From: Jackrogersella multiformis
Lineage: Eukaryota > Ascomycota > Sordariomycetes > Xylariales > Hypoxylaceae
Assembly: GCA_902806575.1 (NCBI GenBank)
Contig: CADCXD010000009.1
Coordinates: 496,001-560,000 of the forward strand
Direction: 5' to 3'
Length of the DNA: 64,000 nt
In this document: positions 1-10,398 of the stretch, piece by piece
Layout: the number at the start of each line of letters is the position of its first letter
How positions within the stretch are numbered: the first letter of the stretch is position 1
Program-made: the position numbers and the translations under genes
The notes under the pieces: model-generated
Told to the model about the DNA's origin: nothing
Databases searched by the model: none
What the model saw: the letters and a program-made list of their open reading frames with translations, nothing else

Positions 1-43
1 CGAATTGAACTAGTTTTCAAGTCCGAGCGATATGTAGACTTAC

Positions 44-329
44 CGGTACCAAGCAAGTAGTATTCGGACCGGGCAGAATCCGTAGCGAGGAATATATCTC
101 TCACAGCCTTCGACCCGACGTTCGAAGCTAGAACCGGATTACCTCCGTTCAAAAAGCTGAAGCTCGATGCGTTGTTCCCGTTCGAGAGGTGGAATTGAAC
201 CTTTGGGACGGGATCGCTGAAGGTCGAGATCAGGTAGCCAACATAGTTCGGGGCTTGCCGCAGTGCAGTGGGACTTGCAGCAATAGTGCTAGCTAGAGCC
301 GTCGCGAGGAGAATAGAAGGGGTATACAT
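44..329 (-). CDS. Secreted GH43-type glycoside hydrolase, first exon only
   Basis: The 5' exon of a gene that runs off the left edge. The ATG at 329 opens a signal peptide (MYTPSILLATALAS..., hydrophobic core, small residues before the likely cleavage near residue 20). The mature part reads GYLISTFSDPVPKVQFHLS, NGGNPVLASN and GSKAVRDIFLATD. This pattern is familiar from the N-terminal blade of fungal GH43 arabinosidase/xylosidase-like enzymes, which cut plant cell-wall polysaccharides outside the cell. The exon ends at position 44 before a GTAAGT donor, and bases 1-43 are intron. About 95 residues are visible, so the catalytic residues and substrate cannot be judged. The signal peptide and exon are well supported; the GH43 assignment rests on remembered family pattern. 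Confidence 0.7.
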
Positions 330-998
330 GTTGTGAGCCGATCTGTTTTTACCTCGAGCGATTCGATATGAACCAAATAGGTGATTTTAATCGCCTGCCA
401 TTCCTTGGGATAGAATAAATAGACATCTTTAGTAGTCCGAGGAGACGAAAGTGTTCCAACTTGAGTTTTCCCGCCATCGCCAGTGGGCGGAGGAATTGGA
501 GGAATTATGTCGACAACGTCCGTGGTGATGCTACGGTAAACCCGGGGTAAAGATGGTGCCACTGACTCCGCACTCCACAGTTCGGCCTAATTCACTATAT
601 AGTTCGTATACGAATGCCGAATGTGCGGAGAACCTAGTCTTGCCTTAGATGCGCACCAATCCGATCCATAGATGAATCCTAATTGGGAAATATATGTCTA
701 GCGTCGTCGATCACGTCTTCGAGGTACCTGGCGCATCCTACCTGGATACAAGGAAACGGTCTAGAAGGCTTGGATATATGGAGCTATAAACATCCAGGCC
801 GAGGTATCGTCATCACGAGTCAACCTTACATCAGATGTAACGCTTAAGAAAATAAACAAAGTAACTCAATGTGCCATGTATGTACCTATGCTATGTTTCT
901 CGAAGATGTAAAAAGTAAATCCCACCACCCCTTAAGATATCCTGAACCAGCACCGGGTATAGTAAGCCTTCCCATGAATCCCAAGCTCCTCTGTATTT
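330..998. other. Spacer between GH43 gene and MFS relic
   Basis: It should hold the promoter of the GH43-type gene (minus strand). No convincing coding sequence, RNA gene or repeat was seen. Short open frames here lack recognisable protein character. Confidence 0.5.
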
Positions 999-1514
999 CT
1001 ATCCCAAAAGCTTCTCATCCTCTTCGCCCTCGAGGAGGATCTCATGGCCGCTCTCTTCGTAAACAAGCATTGCCGACGCGCACCCCAAAGCCGAAACGAC
1101 AGCAACGGCCCACCAGCTTGCATCCGCAGCTTTACCCCAAAGAAACGCAGTTAGGACCTGGGCGCCGGTAAAGGCACCTTGTAATATGCCAGCCTGGTTT
1201 GAAATCTGGGAATCAGATAGCTTGCTGTCGAGGCTCTTCAGTTGGAAGAAGACATAGGCCTTTAAAGATGCGACTTGTAAAAAGTCGACAAGGCGACACA
1301 GGAAAATAATTGCTAGTTGGTCTTTTCGAGGAAGAGACATCCACGTAATGTTCTCGGATCCATTCTTGGATTTTACTGATTCGGCATCGCTACTCTCATC
1401 GTCGCTACTGGACTCCCCTAGCACCGGCAACCTGTCACTAGCTCTCTTCTCGATAGTTGCTAAGTCTATTGATGTCGTTCTGGCATGACGCAACTGTGCC
1501 AGGCGTTTTTCCAT
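999..1514 (-). pseudogene. MFS transporter relic with large in-frame internal deletion
   Basis: A 171-residue open frame from the ATG at 1514. Residues about 60-130 match the N-terminal part of a fungal MFS drug/metabolite transporter group: LPRKDQLAIIFLCRLVDFLQ (first membrane span) and then GILQGAFTGAQVLTAFLWG (second span). Immediately afterwards the frame switches to what looks like the C-terminal end of the same family: SWWAVAVVSALGC, VYEESGHEIL and an acidic GEEDEK tail. A normal member has 12 spans and roughly 500 residues, so about 300 or more central residues are missing without a frameshift. Only 15 bases separate its ATG from the neighbouring plus-strand fragment, leaving no private promoter. 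I read it as a non-functional remnant; a short expressed product is possible but cannot transport as an MFS protein. Confidence 0.7.
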
Positions 1515-1529
1515 AGTCAAACTACCTAG

Positions 1530-2102
1530 GTGCAGTCCTACCGAGTGTACAAGTACGAATGGCACGGCTGGCCGCAGACAAGTCCGGCATCAGCCCAGCG
1601 ACTGAATGGCGCAAGAAACTGGAGCTTCTTTGTGAGCTGGAATGGGGCGACGGAGGTGTCGAAGTGGATTCTTCAGGGGTCCGACAGCTCCAACGCCACG
1701 GACCAGGAGTGGGAAGAGTTGAATCGGACGAAGAGGACGGGCTTCGAAACCGCCTTCGAAATACGAAAGTCGTACCCGCGGTATCTGAGGGCGGTAGCCG
1801 TTCATTCCGAAGGGTACATGTTGGGCGCCAGCGAACATCTCGATGTACAAGCCATAAAAGGCAAGGTGAGCCCGGGGCTGATCTCACCCCTATCCCAACA
1901 GGGACTATCCATTGACACACCACAGCTCGCGTATACTTATGGCTTTAACATGACGGACGACGCAGCTTGGGCAGTTCAGATTGCTATGACATGTGGTGGT
2001 ATTTTTATCATAGGCATACTTCTGCGGATGGGAATCGTGGCGTGGGATAACCGGCGGAGAGCGTACCGGCGAGTATCAACTACTGAGCCAAGCCATGAAT
2101 AG
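1530..2102 (+). pseudogene. C-terminal fragment of arylsulfotransferase-like (ASST) protein
   Basis: A 190-codon open frame with no ATG near its start; it opens right after an in-frame TAG at 1527-1529. The sequence resembles the C-terminal part of fungal ASST-type proteins: QSYRVYKYEWHGWP, WSFFVSWNGATEV, a TGFETAFEI segment, YPRYLRAVAVHSEGYMLG, and finally a membrane span (AVQIAMTCGGIFIIGILLRM) with a short basic cytosolic tail. Intact relatives carry some 300-400 more N-terminal residues (signal peptide and beta-propeller), which are absent here; the upstream DNA is instead the 5' end of the MFS relic on the other strand. The family call rests on these motifs. That it is a truncated pseudogene rather than a later exon is inferred from the missing upstream exons. 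Confidence 0.6.
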
Positions 2103-4135
2103 AGTCTAGACTACCTAGGTACGAATTAATTTATTATGTTTTGAAGTTCATCGTGGAATGAATGATCATCCTTTGAGTTGATTATAGACCAATACTACAC
2201 TGCTGCATGTTTTGCCGTTGCGAAGTTCGGAGCTGTCTACGAAATGCAGCATCCACAACTCCCTGCATAGGGATCGCTCACTCGCATGGATATTGAAGGC
2301 CATGTGCATAATCAGATCCTCGGTTGGAGGTTAATGGAGATCACTTCAAGGTATGTCGCCCATTTAAATCATTCACTGAAGCACATCTACGCACAGGTCA
2401 ATATTGAATCTATGAATTCGACATGAAGCCCCTTTAATCCGGACATTACTTGATTTACATATTTCTTAAGAATTTAACCTAAATTAATTATAAATAGGTA
2501 TTTACCCAAATAGTTGATAACCGAGATCCTAGAATAGTTGCAATAGTGGGCCGGTTCCAATATTAATGCTGCAATAGATGGTTTTGATGTTGTAATCGCG
2601 TCGTGGGTGTTAAGATTTCTAACTCATCTTGGACTCTCATTACTAACAGTTGCTTTATAAAACTAGGAATCATGCATCGTCACCTACACTAACTAGTAAC
2701 TAACAGACTAATAAATATTTACTCCACTGATTCGTATTAATTTTATATAATTACGATCGCTATCTTGCGAAAATCAAAATGCCGTCACATTCAACATGGA
2801 TCGCAACAATCCGCGTCAGCGACTCGGGTCTCCATGGATAATAGCACCTAAGCACTTACATAATAATAGTACCATAAATCACAGTAAACTAACTCATTAA
2901 AATAGTGAACTTCATACTTTTGTTGCTTATTCCTATTATCTACTCCAGCTTTCAGAAAAGTTAAACGACTAACGACGCTAGAAATTCCGAACCCGCGTCC
3001 CCCATCCAGCATCAATCCGGTCTTATGGCGGAATTAACGCGAGCTCATTGCGGTTACGCGTCCTTCCTCCCGGGTTTCAAAATCTTCACTCCTCGAGAAA
3101 CCCTCTCTAATTATTCACTACTTACCTAGTAGTAGGTAATGTGTACCTAGCGTAGGTAGGTTATTCGAATGTAGCGTCCTCGTCATCAAACGGTTATGGC
3201 CAAAAACAAGATATCATTGGGCTTGACCGCGTCATGGTGCTCGAAGTGGAGTTTCAGCCCGGAGTGTACTAGACGTGAATGCATGATGCAGGGAACTACC
3301 GAACCCGGCCGGTCGGTGCTCGTGGATGATTTTGGATCTGATAACGTTTAGCACACCGGATCACACCAATGTCGTCGTGGCTCTATGATCCAACCACTAC
3401 TGGATATGGCTGTTTAGCGCCTAAATAAGTTCATGAATGTTATGCACGTACGTAGTCTCCCATACATAGGTACCCTTCTCCAGTCGAAGCGAGTTAGGGA
3501 AACCCATACCAAGTGGTCTATATACTAATAGTACTATACTACGCTGTATAGCTACCTAGGTATGCTAGGTAACCGTTAACCATATCACCGCATTTTCGTA
3601 TATATTACTTAGGTAAGTAGTCTAAGGGATAGTTAACTGGACGGTGTAGGGCAGCAAAGCTAGCACATGGGCCATTTAATCTGACGCCATCTTGCCAGAT
3701 AGGTAGACTGGGTCCCTCTTACAGCGTACTCGCGTTCCTTTACGTATGGAGGATGGGTTAGGAATGGAACCTACTTACCTACACGTGTTGGTAGCTAATG
3801 TATGTCAAGGATCTAGTCTCCTTTAATGTGTAGATCTACGTATGAAAGGAGCGAGAACGGAGACGGCTATATACACTAGACGACCTGAGGTTTTTCATGT
3901 GCTGTTGACTATTAACTCACAGCACCGTAGACTCACTTATACCTGTGCACTACCTCTCATATTGTTGGAAGTGCCAGGCATTCCCATGAGATACCCCTTT
4001 TCTAGAATTTCGTTGATTAGATTTCCCTAACCCCGTATACCCTTGAGATACTGTCACATCTTCGATAACTCACTGAGAAATCATACCTACCTAGACAGTC
4101 ATTACAGAACAAGAAGCAAGACCTCAACCGTAAGA
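2103..4135. other. AT-rich spacer with TACCTAGGTA-type palindromes
   Basis: Two kilobases with many stops in all frames. TACCTAGGTA-like palindromes or halves occur near 2112, 3124-3165 and 3550-3580. Short frames near 3842-4030 show no family resemblance. The last few hundred bases should contain the sulfotransferase-like gene's promoter. Confidence 0.5.
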
Positions 4136-5072
4136 ATGGCCTACGCTTCAAAATACACTCCCAAGCCGATCACGGACATCTTCACAAGCGACACGGACAT
4201 CGACCGACGACAGTGTACTCGGACAGTCCCGATGAAAGTGCTCCTACTCGGCTGCGGCCGAACAGGAACAGCATGTAAGCACTCTCCCCAATGACACCAA
4301 ATCTCGAATCTCAAACTCGTGGATGGATGAAAACTAACGTTCCAACAAAGCCATGCGAGCAGCCATGAAGCAGCTCGGCTACATCGACACGTACCACATG
4401 ATGAGCTGCTCGATCGAGAACCCGCCGGACGCGCTTCTCTGGATGGACGCGCTGCGGGCCAAGTACGACGGCGTGGGCGAGCCGTTCACGCGCAAGGACT
4501 GGGACCGGCTCCTCGGCGGCTCGCAGGCGGTGTGCGACTGGCCGGCGTGCGCCTTCGCCAAGGAGCTGGTGGAGGCGTACCCCGAGGCCAAGGTGGTGCT
4601 CACGGGGCGCGACGCGGACTCCTGGCACGCGTCGGCCATGCGCACGGCGTACTGGCGCGCCACCGACCCCGAGCTGCGGCTGCTCTCGCGCTTCAGCTGG
4701 GCCGCCGCCATGTACCGCCCCATGCTGGCCAAGTTCTTCGACGCCTTCTTCGAGGGCGACTTCCCCGGCCGCGGCAAGGCCGTGTTCGCCCGCCACTACG
4801 ACGACGTCCGCGCCCTGGTCCCCGGCCGCAACCTGCTCGAGTTCCGCGTCGCCGACGGCTGGGCCCCGCTGTGCCACTTCCTCGGCGAGCCCGTCCCGCG
4901 CGACGCCCCGTTCCCCCATGTCAATGATAACAGCGACTTCGTCGCGCGCTCCAGGCGCAGGAACAGGCGCCAGATGTACAACGTCGCGGCGCGCGCGGTG
5001 GAGATCCTGGTGCTGGCCGGCATGGTGCTGTATTTGATATTTTACGTGCAGTGGTATCTGCGTCGGTTTTAG
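4136..5072 (+). CDS. P-loop sulfotransferase-like protein (Sulfotransfer_4 type) with C-terminal membrane tail
   Basis: Two exons, 4136-4274 and 4351-5072, with a phase-1 intron (GTAAGC donor, CTAAC branch, CAAAG acceptor), give 286 residues. Residues about 33-50 read MKVLLLGCGRTGTASMRAA, the phosphate-binding P-loop that binds PAPS in sulfotransferases. Then come YIDTYHMM, LWMDALRAKYDG, QAVCDWPACAFAKELV and PEAKVVLTGRDADSWHAS, the familiar order of the fungal family often annotated as Sulfotransfer_4 or 'NAD-dependent epimerase'. The C-terminus is a hydrophobic span (ILVLAGMVLYLIFYVQWY), suggesting tail anchoring. The start is the ATG with A at -3; an in-frame ATG 93 bases upstream (4043) would add 31 poorly conserved residues. 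Exon 2 is strongly GC-rich at third positions. Substrate unknown; sulfonate transfer is inferred from the fold, not shown. Confidence 0.75.
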
Positions 5073-5078
5073 CTTCAC

Positions 5079-5109
<31 letters not shown>

Positions 5110-6707
5110 CCTTAGGGAGGTAAAATAGGTGCTTAAAAGGGATGAATGTTTTTTAGGGGATTTTGGGAAGGGTTTGACGGGGCGCTCCAGCATTGTTCTT
5201 GCGGATGCATGGTTTGTGGCGGTTTACCACAGAGGGGTTGGTGTTTGCATGATGTAGCATATACGGATGATTTATCGTGTAGCTAATTTAGAAGGTGTTC
5301 TATTCTTTCATCTTTTCTTTCATCTTGTTCTTACGAGTGCATGGGAGGCTGTGATATTCTCGTTGATGTTGTAAATATTGCGTCCATGGTGATAGTAAAC
5401 TCAAGGGGTATGCTTAGATGAGAGAGGGGCTTCAAGGCGGAAAATCCTACAGAGGATATTTGTATATTTAACCACTGTAAGAACCCCTATTATGCGCCCC
5501 CCTTTTCTATAATAAGCTGCACGTTGGCTCATAACCGCGACTGTAACTTCATTTAGTTTAATTTACCTAAGTTATATAGGTATTGATGTTTATAATTTTA
5601 TGATAACCCAGCAATATAGTGTATGTTACTTAAGTTAAACATTATATAATAATATCCATAGCAGCACCTATTTGAAAATCGCATTAAAGCTCTAGCGCCA
5701 TTTCATTTACCTAGGTATACAGCGCTTCGTGCGATGACTAGTAATATGTTGAGCCTATAAAATAAGAGGTTGAATGGTGGTGAGACAGGTATTAATATAC
5801 ACTTTCATGCATGCAACCGTTATGAATCGAGGTGAGGAAGACGATCTATTGCGAGATCACATGCTGCATAAGGTAATGTTAGAACTTAGAAGGACTTTAC
5901 GATAATGATTCTCGTAAGTCTAAGTGCGAAATCAGCATATATATGTAAAAGAGTTCTTCTATACCGACAAATGAATTGGTTCTAAGACCCCCGAAGCTAT
6001 CACAACTTCCACATATCACTATGACACGGTACTTCCAATCATAAGCGAGCAGCTACATATATTAGAATATCCTACGTATGATAGGCTGTATCCCATAGAC
6101 CATTAATCTACTAGAACCATTGCTCACAGGCACGGCATGTCTAATGCATATTAGCTTGCAGCTGTATCTGATAGTCCCCTCACGATCGGCACCCTTGCGC
6201 ACGCCACAGCGCAGATTCCTTTCCCGAGCTGATTCAATATTAGACATTCCCCACCAGGCATCTGAAAAGAAAGGACAGAAAAAGAAAATAGGAAGTTCGC
6301 AGAGCGAGTCGGAAATGGTACCGTATTCGAGCTCTTCGAAGTTTGATGAATCCATCGAGTGATGGTGATAGAACTAACCTAGTATGTACCATACCTACAT
6401 ATGTAGAAATAGCTTCGCTAGATTCGGTCTGCCTAGAACCGCCTATTGTAACGCATTACGCCTTGTTACTCAACCTGACCGCTGCGCGATGAGTTGTCTA
6501 GGAGGACAGAGTCGAAACGACATCGCACTGGAACATGTGACGTAGAAGGCGTACACGCATACATACCTACTTGCGGTGTGACCCTCGCGCTCGCAACTCT
6601 CAATCCTCGTATTATTAATGGACGGTCCCCAGATGGCTGGCCTTCTTGCTTGCTCGCAAGCTCCCCTCTTCCCTCCCCTTCCTCACTCTACACACCTACC
6701 CGTTAAT
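5073..6707. other. AT-rich intergenic spacer
   Basis: It begins with the 3' region of the sulfotransferase-like gene and ends with the P450 promoter. TACCTAGG-type motifs lie near 5708. Open frames at 6062-6362 on both strands look like chance. A pyrimidine-rich stretch (6655-6695) precedes the P450 start. Confidence 0.45.
5081..5109. repeat. ATGT tetranucleotide microsatellite
   Basis: About seven ATGT units begin nine bases after the sulfotransferase-like stop codon, so they lie in its 3' UTR. Confidence 0.9.
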
Positions 6708-6728
6708 CAGCAGCAGCAGCAGCAGCAG
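6708..6728. repeat. CAG trinucleotide repeat in P450 leader
   Basis: Seven perfect CAG units end five bases before the P450 start codon. They are non-coding on the chosen start. Confidence 0.9.
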
Positions 6729-6733
6729 CCACG

Positions 6734-8110
6734 ATGTCGCACCCGATCCCCCAGCCTCCCGGCGTGCCCCTCCTGGGCAACATCTTCGACGTGAACCCCA
6801 ACAACACGTGGGAGTCGCTGCGAGAGCTATCAGAGAAGTACGGCGAGATCTTCCAGATCAAGGTGCTGGGCCAGACGGTGGTGTTCGTGGCGGGCGCCGC
6901 GCTCGCCGAGGAGCTGTGCGACGAGACGCGCTTCCGCAAGTACGTGGGCGGCCCCATCGTCGAGATCCGGTACGCGGTGCACGACGCGCTGTTCACGGCC
7001 TTCGACCGCGAGGAGAGCTGGGGCGTCGCGCACCGCATCATCGCGCCGAAGCTCAGCCCCTCCGCGCTCCGGGACCACTTCGTCGAGATGCGCGATGTCG
7101 CCGGCGAGCTCGTCGCCAAGTGGAAGGGTCTCGGCGCCGCCCGCAGCGAGGTTTCTGCCATCGCCGAGCTGAACCGGCTGAACCTCGAGGCCACCACGCT
7201 GACGCTCTACGGCAAGAAGCTGAACTGCCTCTCCGGGCCTGAGCACCCCGTGATCAAGGCGATGGAGGACGCCACGTCCGAAGCCATGAAGCGGCCCACG
7301 CGCCCGGGTTTCCTCAACTGGCTACTATACGGCGGGAAGTTCAAGACGGCGACGAGCACGATGCGCGCGTACGCGCAGGAGATAGTCGACGACCGCAAGG
7401 CGCGCCCGAGCGACCGGCAGGACCTGCTCGCGGCGATGATGAGCGCGCGCGACCCGCAGACGGGCGCGGCGCTGACGGACTCGCAGGTCGTCGACGAGAT
7501 CGTGTCGATGCCGATCGGCAGCTCCACGGCGCCGGCGCTGCTGAGCACCGCCATCTACTTCCTGACGCGGAACCCGGCGGTCGTGGCCGCGGCGCGCGAG
7601 GAGCTGGACGCGGTGGTCGGGGCCGCCGGCGAGCTCCGGTTCGAGCACCTGGCGCGGCTGCGCTACGTCGAGGGCGTCGTGCGCGAGTCGCTGCGGCTCT
7701 CGTTCGCGGCCCCGGGCTTCAACATCGAGCCCATCCCCGGCGACGGCAAGGCGCCCGTGCTGCTCGCCGGGGGCAAGTACCAAGTTGCGCACAACCAAGC
7801 GATGATCGTCGTGCTGGCGGGCGTGAACCGGGACCCGACGGTGTTCAAGCAGCCGCTCGCCTTCCGGCCGGAGCGGATGATGGGGGAGGCGTTCGACGGG
7901 CTGCCGGCGGGGGTCAAGAAGTGGTTCGGGAACGGGAAGCGCGAGTGCATCGGGAAACATTGGGCGTGGCAGTGGAGCATGACGACGTTAGCGACGTTGA
8001 TCAAGGAGGTGGATTTCGAGAAAGTCGATCCGGAGTATGTCTTGGAGCAGGATGGGTGGTTTAACTTGAGACCGGTGGGCTTCCAGGTGAGGGTTAAGCC
8101 GCGGGCGTAG
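6734..8110 (+). CDS. Cytochrome P450, CYP505/CYP540-like haem domain without reductase
   Basis: One exon, 458 residues. The N-terminus (MSHPIPQPPGVPLLGN) has no membrane anchor, like the CYP102/CYP505 haem domains. Visible P450 landmarks are ExxR at 318-321 (ESLR), FRPER at 377-381 and the haem-binding loop FGNGKRECIG at 398-407 with C405 as thiolate ligand. The I-helix, expected AGHETT, reads IGSSTA at 261-266: the acidic residue of the acid-alcohol pair is serine, while T265 remains. CYP505 enzymes are usually about 1,050 residues with a fused FMN/FAD reductase; here the stop follows the haem domain and no reductase sequence is found downstream. It would therefore need a partner reductase, or use peroxide, or act as an isomerase-like P450. 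Very GC-rich coding sequence. Family-level call is firm, substrate unknown (fatty acids are typical of relatives). Confidence 0.88.
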   Translation: MSHPIPQPPGVPLLGNIFDVNPNNTWESLRELSEKYGEIFQIKVLGQTVVFVAGAALAEELCDETRFRKYVGGPIVEIRYAVHDALFTAFDREESWGVAHRIIAPKLSPSALRDHFVEMRDVAGELVAKWKGLGAARSEVSAIAELNRLNLEATTLTLYGKKLNCLSGPEHPVIKAMEDATSEAMKRPTRPGFLNWLLYGGKFKTATSTMRAYAQEIVDDRKARPSDRQDLLAAMMSARDPQTGAALTDSQVVDEIVSMPIGSSTAPALLSTAIYFLTRNPAVVAAAREELDAVVGAAGELRFEHLARLRYVEGVVRESLRLSFAAPGFNIEPIPGDGKAPVLLAGGKYQVAHNQAMIVVLAGVNRDPTVFKQPLAFRPERMMGEAFDGLPAGVKKWFGNGKRECIGKHWAWQWSMTTLATLIKEVDFEKVDPEYVLEQDGWFNLRPVGFQVRVKPRA

Positions 8111-9291
8111 TTTTGGTGCAAGTTTGATTTTAGGGGAACTCGGGTGACCTCGCTGATGAGGGATGATATAAATATGTACTATGGTCTTATTTAAACCTTG
8201 CCTACCTGGTAACCTGAAGTTGCGAGTACCTATGGTTGCCTCGAAAATACTTAGGTAGCTGTTCAGAATCTATCGTCCAATATATAGTCTGCTTCTATGT
8301 TTTCGGTCGGATCATCCGTTGTCGCTTCATCGAAAATCACGACAAGTTTTAGATCTACTCTGAGCTTGATATCCTCTAGTTTCTCGAGCACTAGAGCACA
8401 ACTATCTCCTCCACGAATCTGACTAGCTCACCTGTTGGATCGTATATTTCATCATCTGTGATAGCCAGCTCGTCGACCTCTTTGGTACCCTCATGTACCG
8501 GAATGAACAGAGCAGCCCGGAAGCGATCACCAAAAGAATGTTCGAAAGTGGCGCACTCACGCCTTAAGATTTCAACACAAACTCCGAGTCCTACTCGGAC
8601 GAGGTCATCACCAGCGGCTACAATGTAGAACAATGCTCAGCCTTGTAAGTCAACCTTTCGCAGTCCATTCTCTCTAATAAGCCGCGACTGAGACAAACGT
8701 ATCATTTCTCAACCCATAGCACCCATAGAATTAGCTTGTCTCAAGGGCATCTCAGCAGCTAGACCACGACGAAACAGCTCACGATCATTTGATATGCGGC
8801 AGCCGGTGCTATGGACTATCGTGGTGGCTTTTATGTAAGTTAAAATGTTATTGCAGTGAATGGTGAATTGTGTACATAAAAATAGTACAGATAATTGATG
8901 GTAATAGGGGTAAGTTTTGAGAAAGAAATGAAGCAACACATGTATTAACACTGTCACTTTTACACTTTCACTAGAAGTGCATAAGATAAATAACAAGTTA
9001 TGCATATTATGTAATCCTCACGTGATACCATTGCGTGGATTTAGGTAGGTAAGGTTCAAGGTCCAACAAGGTACAACTGTACATCGCTACTATGAATCAG
9101 ACAAAAACATCACAGTATCCGTCACCGTAAGAAAGACACCAAATATATCCAATTCGCACGGTGGACATTTTTCGGTGGCATCCAACAAGCTCGGGAATTA
9201 TTTCGTAAAGCAGCAAAATAGTAGAGTCAAGGGCAACAAAAAAAAGCCTAGCCCAACCCCCAGCCCTAGCCATTGACGAAGCCGAATAAAC
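8111..9291. other. Spacer between P450 and MIC19
   Basis: A minus-strand open frame at 8391-8633 (80 codons, no ATG; LAITDDEIYDPTGELVRFVE at its end) has coding-like composition but I recognise no family. It could be a relic exon. The rest shows no coding signal; the right end contains the MIC19 promoter. Confidence 0.4.
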
Positions 9292-10018
9292 ATGGGCTCG
9301 AGCTCGTCTAAGCCGGAGTCGAGCCAATCCTCACATGTGTGGAAGGCGTAAGTTTGGAATCTTTCTTGTGTATAATATATAAATAAATATATTCAGAGCC
9401 TGGACCGTCCGTCAACTAACTCGCTCCTCTTCGGGCATTCGCAGATCTTCTCCGTTAGGCGTCTCCCACGATGTCGTCGAATCCCTCCAGTCCAGCAGCG
9501 AGGTGAGCTTTGTCCTCTTCCCCCCCCCCGTCTCTTGTCTCTGTGGACGCAACACCTCTGCACACATCTGCCAGGATCCCACAGCCTAAACCAAACCGTA
9601 CTCTTTCCTAACCTTTCGCCTCCCCCCAAAACAGACAGACACCTCCCGCGCGCAGACCCTCGAGCTAGCCGTACAAGCGCGCGTGGCCTCGGAGCTGCGC
9701 AAGCTCGAAGCCCAAGAAAGCGCGCTCCTCAAGGCGGCGCAGGACAAGATCACCTCCCTCGCGCCCTCCGACGCCGACCCCGGCTCGGACAAGAACAGCC
9801 AGGCCGTGTCGAAAGAAGTGCAGGCCCTGCGGGCGCGCCTCGACAAGCGGAAGCAGCTGCGGCCGGTGCCCGAGAGCGTCGAGCTGGCCCGCGGCGACGT
9901 GGTCCGCTGCCTGATGGAGAACGACCGCCGCCCGCTGGACTGCTGGCGCGAGGTCGAGGCCTTCAAGGACGAGGTCCGGAGGCTGGAGAAGGGGTGGGTG
10001 GATAAGGTCGTCTCGTGA
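9292..10018 (+). CDS. MIC19: MICOS complex subunit MIC19 (CHCH-domain protein)
   Basis: Three exons (9292-9347, 9445-9502, 9635-10018) give 165 residues. MICOS shapes crista junctions of the mitochondrial inner membrane, and MIC19 is its intermembrane-space CHCH subunit. The N-terminus MGSSSSKPE fits an N-myristoylation signal after Met removal. GVSHDVVESLQSSSETDTSRAQ and a charged coiled coil (QARVASELRKLEAQE...) match the DUF737-type region of the family. The C-terminus carries a CX9C-type half motif (C at VRCLMENDRRPLDCWREVE). Introns are 97 and 132 bases; the second contains a C9 run. The start has A at -3. The gene converges with TYW3. Confidence is high because the domain order and length agree with the family. 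Confidence 0.88.
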
Positions 10019-10398
10019 GCTGCCTGCGAATCGAGTAAGTACCTCCTCGATGCCAATGCTCGGCCACTCAGGTATTGTGTGTGAGGGGGGGAGGGAGGCA
10101 CTGAAGTGATACGAAGTGCGTTCACGAGGACCAGGGGGGAGGGAGAGGGGGGAAAGAATAACGACGAAGAAGAAGAATCGAACGTAGAACATAAACGCTG
10201 CTAGAGGGCGAAGGGGGTAGATAGGTACTCTGTTGGTTGTAACAATACTCGACACTGCGGCATAGCATTTTAAAGGACGCGCGCTCGGGATAAAGAGCTG
10301 TATAGAAGATGGATGACATGACACTTGATTCTACGATTCGAAATGCGTTGGTGGCATGACAGTAGTTGTAGCAGTAGTAGTTCATGTGAGCTCTTCAT
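10019..10398. other. Convergent 3' region of MIC19 and TYW3
   Basis: Contains a G-rich stretch (about 10084-10150) and then AT-richer sequence. Both genes end into it. No terminator-like or coding element recognised. Confidence 0.5.

Noticed and set aside
4311..5078. 255-codon minus-strand frame
   Set aside because: Antisense to the sulfotransferase-like exon 2; no domain character.
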